Source: Comamonas sp. JUb58 (lineage in GTDB: Bacteria; Pseudomonadota; Gammaproteobacteria; Burkholderiales; Burkholderiaceae_C). From it: DNA of 64,000 nt. The notes beneath the pieces were generated by a model. The model did not search any database. It was given only the letters and a program-made list of their open reading frames with translations, and was not told the origin of the DNA. Shown in pieces: positions 62,749 to 64,000 of the stretch; within the stretch, counting starts at the first letter, position 1; every line of letters starts with the position of its first letter. The DNA is taken from NCBI RefSeq assembly GCF_004364775.1, contig NZ_SOAL01000024.1, positions 1 to 64,000 on the forward strand, read 5' to 3'. The translations under genes were made by a program, and so were the position numbers.

Positions 62749-63729
62749 ATGCAACGTCGCTCTCTCGTGGGCCTGACCTTGATCGCTGCTGCCGCAGCCA
62801 CCTTGAGCACTGGCGCTCTGGCCGATACAAAATACCCTAACAAGCCCATTCGCCTGATCGTTCCTTTTGCAGCTGGCGGCACCACCGATATCATTGCGCG
62901 CGTGATCGCCGACCCCCTGGGCAAGGAGCTGGGCCAGCCTGTGGTGGTGGACAACAAGGGTGGTGCTGGCGGCACCATCGGTGCGGTGGAAACGGTGCGC
63001 GCTGCGGCCGACGGCTACACGCTGGGCATTGCTACCGTCTCCACGGTGGCGACCAACCCCGCGATCAACCCCAAGATCTCCTACGACCCGATCAAGGACT
63101 TCACGCCCATCATCAATGTGGCGGCCACGCCCAACATCATTGCGGTGAACCCGAAGTTCCCCGCCAAGGACTACAAGGAGTTCGAGGCCGAGCTCAAGAA
63201 GAACCCCAACAAGTACGCCTACTCGTCCTCGGGCACCGGCGGCATCCAGCACATGCTGATGGAGCTGTACAAGAGCCTGACCGGCATCCAGATGACCCAC
63301 ATCGCCTACCGTGGTGCGGGCCCGGCGCTGAACGACACGGTAGCCGGCCAGGTCAACATGATCCTGGACAACCTGCCGTCGACCCTGCCTTTCGTGAAGG
63401 ACAACCGCCTGGTGCCCATCGTCGTGGCTGCGCCTGAGCGCCTGGCCGTGCTGCCCAATGTGCCTACCTTCAAGGAAGTGGGCCTGGAGCCCGTGAACCG
63501 CATGGCTTTCTACGGCATCCTGGCGCCCAAGGGCGTGTCCAAGGATGTGGTGGACCGCATCAATGCCGCCACCAAGAAGGTGCTGGCCGACCCTGCGGTG
63601 AAGAAGCGCATCGAAGACACCGGCTCGCTGGTGGTGGGCAACACGCCCGAGCAGTTCGCCGAGCAGATCAAGGCCGAGTTCGACGTCTACAAGGACGTGG
63701 TGAAGAAGCAGGACCTGAAGCTGGACTGA
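62749..63729 (+). CDS. Bug-family (TctC-like) solute receptor, copy 2
   Basis: This 326-residue paralogue of the preceding gene has a signal peptide ending near GALADTKYP, then PIRLIVPFAAGGTTDIIARV, QPVVVDNKGGAGGTIGAVET and DFTPIINVAATPNIIAVNPK. It differs from copy 1 mainly in the ligand-facing loops (for example SYDPIKD for PYNVQRD). GAGGAG lies in front of ATG 62749. Its use of abundant codons looks somewhat stronger than in copy 1, suggesting higher expression. Confidence 0.95.
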   Translation: MQRRSLVGLTLIAAAAATLSTGALADTKYPNKPIRLIVPFAAGGTTDIIARVIADPLGKELGQPVVVDNKGGAGGTIGAVETVRAAADGYTLGIATVSTVATNPAINPKISYDPIKDFTPIINVAATPNIIAVNPKFPAKDYKEFEAELKKNPNKYAYSSSGTGGIQHMLMELYKSLTGIQMTHIAYRGAGPALNDTVAGQVNMILDNLPSTLPFVKDNRLVPIVVAAPERLAVLPNVPTFKEVGLEPVNRMAFYGILAPKGVSKDVVDRINAATKKVLADPAVKKRIEDTGSLVVGNTPEQFAEQIKAEFDVYKDVVKKQDLKLD

Positions 63730-63749
63730 TCCCGGCTCTTGAAGTCCCC

Positions 63750-63778
63750 AGCCGCCCGCGCAAGCCGGCGGCTTTTTT
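63750..63778 (+). terminator. Intrinsic terminator after Bug copy 2
   Basis: AGCCGCC pairs with GGCGGCT around a ten-base loop and runs into six T residues, just before the xerD start. Confidence 0.88.
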
Positions 63779-63784
63779 CATGCC

Positions 63785-64000
63785 ATGATGCCGGGCATGG
63801 CAAGCTCTCCCCGCTCTGAATCCGCCCGATCTGCAGCCCCCAGCCCCGCCGCTGCAACGCAGCCGGTGATTGACCGTTTTATCGATGCGGTGTGGCTGGA
63901 AGATGGCCTGGCGCGCAACACCTTGGCGGCCTACCGGCGCGACCTGGCGCTGTACGGCCAGTGGCTGGCCCAGGAGCACCCTGGCCAGGCACTGGAGCGC
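63785..64000 (+). CDS. xerD: Tyrosine recombinase XerD, N-terminal part (3' truncated)
   Basis: The frame is open from ATG 63785 to the window end (72 codons). After an Ala/Ser/Pro-rich start, VIDRFIDAVWLEDGLARNTL and AAYRRDLALYGQWLAQEHPG match the N-terminal core-binding domain of XerD, the recombinase that resolves chromosome dimers at dif with XerC and FtsK. The catalytic domain lies outside the window. ATG codons at 63785, 63788 and 63797 are all possible starts. Confidence 0.9.
   Translation, partial: MMPGMASSPRSESARSAAPSPAAATQPVIDRFIDAVWLEDGLARNTLAAYRRDLALYGQWLAQEHPGQALER

Noticed and set aside
1-64000. CRISPR arrays, prophage, integron or transposase genes
   Set aside because: No regularly spaced direct repeats, phage structural genes or transposase motifs were seen anywhere in the window.

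Overview
The window is a dense, GC-rich chromosomal segment of a betaproteobacterium of the family Comamonadaceae, most likely Comamonas or a close relative. The grounds are the gene order gntR-sdhCDAB-sdhE-gltA divergent from mdh, several orphan Bug-type (TctC-like) solute receptors, an endonuclease-type MutL with no MutH seen, and strong GC bias at third codon positions. It holds about 59 protein genes, two of them cut by the window edges (etfA at the left, xerD at the right). I found no tRNA, rRNA, CRISPR array, prophage or transposase gene.

Layout. 1-10.5 kb: the end of etfA, an acyl-CoA dehydrogenase, a nitronate monooxygenase, a DUF1439 protein, a GbsR/MarR regulator coupled to a small unknown gene, an acyltransferase, rnk, a PA0069-type radical SAM gene with an SOS box at its start, and an MCR/EptA-type phosphoethanolamine transferase. 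10.5-22.9 kb: a TCA-cycle supercluster. gntR-sdhCDAB-sdhE-gltA reads leftward, and mdh, tam, a CitE-like lyase, a Lys/Ala-rich exported protein and acnB read rightward. A GntR regulator gene and a palindromic operator candidate lie at the divide. 22.9-26.7 kb: two small unknown genes, a 161-bp MITE-like palindromic element, two tandem LexA-box matches, a preQ1-I-like riboswitch in front of yhhQ, bacterioferritin and a predicted nucleotidyltransferase.

26.7-34.6 kb: a LysR gene divergent from an acyl-CoA dehydrogenase/Bug receptor/CoA-transferase module, then a secreted nuclease and LysR and IclR regulators. 34.6-39 kb: an Anbu proteasome homologue translationally coupled to mutS, then an RcnB-like protein. 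39-48 kb: suhB, trmJ, cysE, an HxlR-MFS pair, a cysteine-synthase-like enzyme, DUF2867, miaA and gdhA. 48.2-53.4 kb: a MarR-controlled EmrAB/outer-membrane-channel efflux operon. 53.4-60 kb: mutL, dedA, amiC, tsaE and queG, related to the enterobacterial queG-tsaE-amiB-mutL-miaA cluster but rearranged. 60-64 kb: a GDSL esterase, an AEC transporter, two tandem paralogous Bug receptors and the start of xerD.

The most interesting signals are regulatory. Three sites match the CTGT-N8-ACAG LexA consensus, two of them in tandem upstream of an uncharacterised 97-residue protein. A preQ1-type aptamer overlaps the ribosome binding site of the queuosine-precursor transporter. A palindromic repeat element ends exactly at the stop codon of the SOS-box gene. 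A proteasome-like protease shares an ATGA overlap with mutS. All identifications come from reading sequence and motifs; no database search was run.
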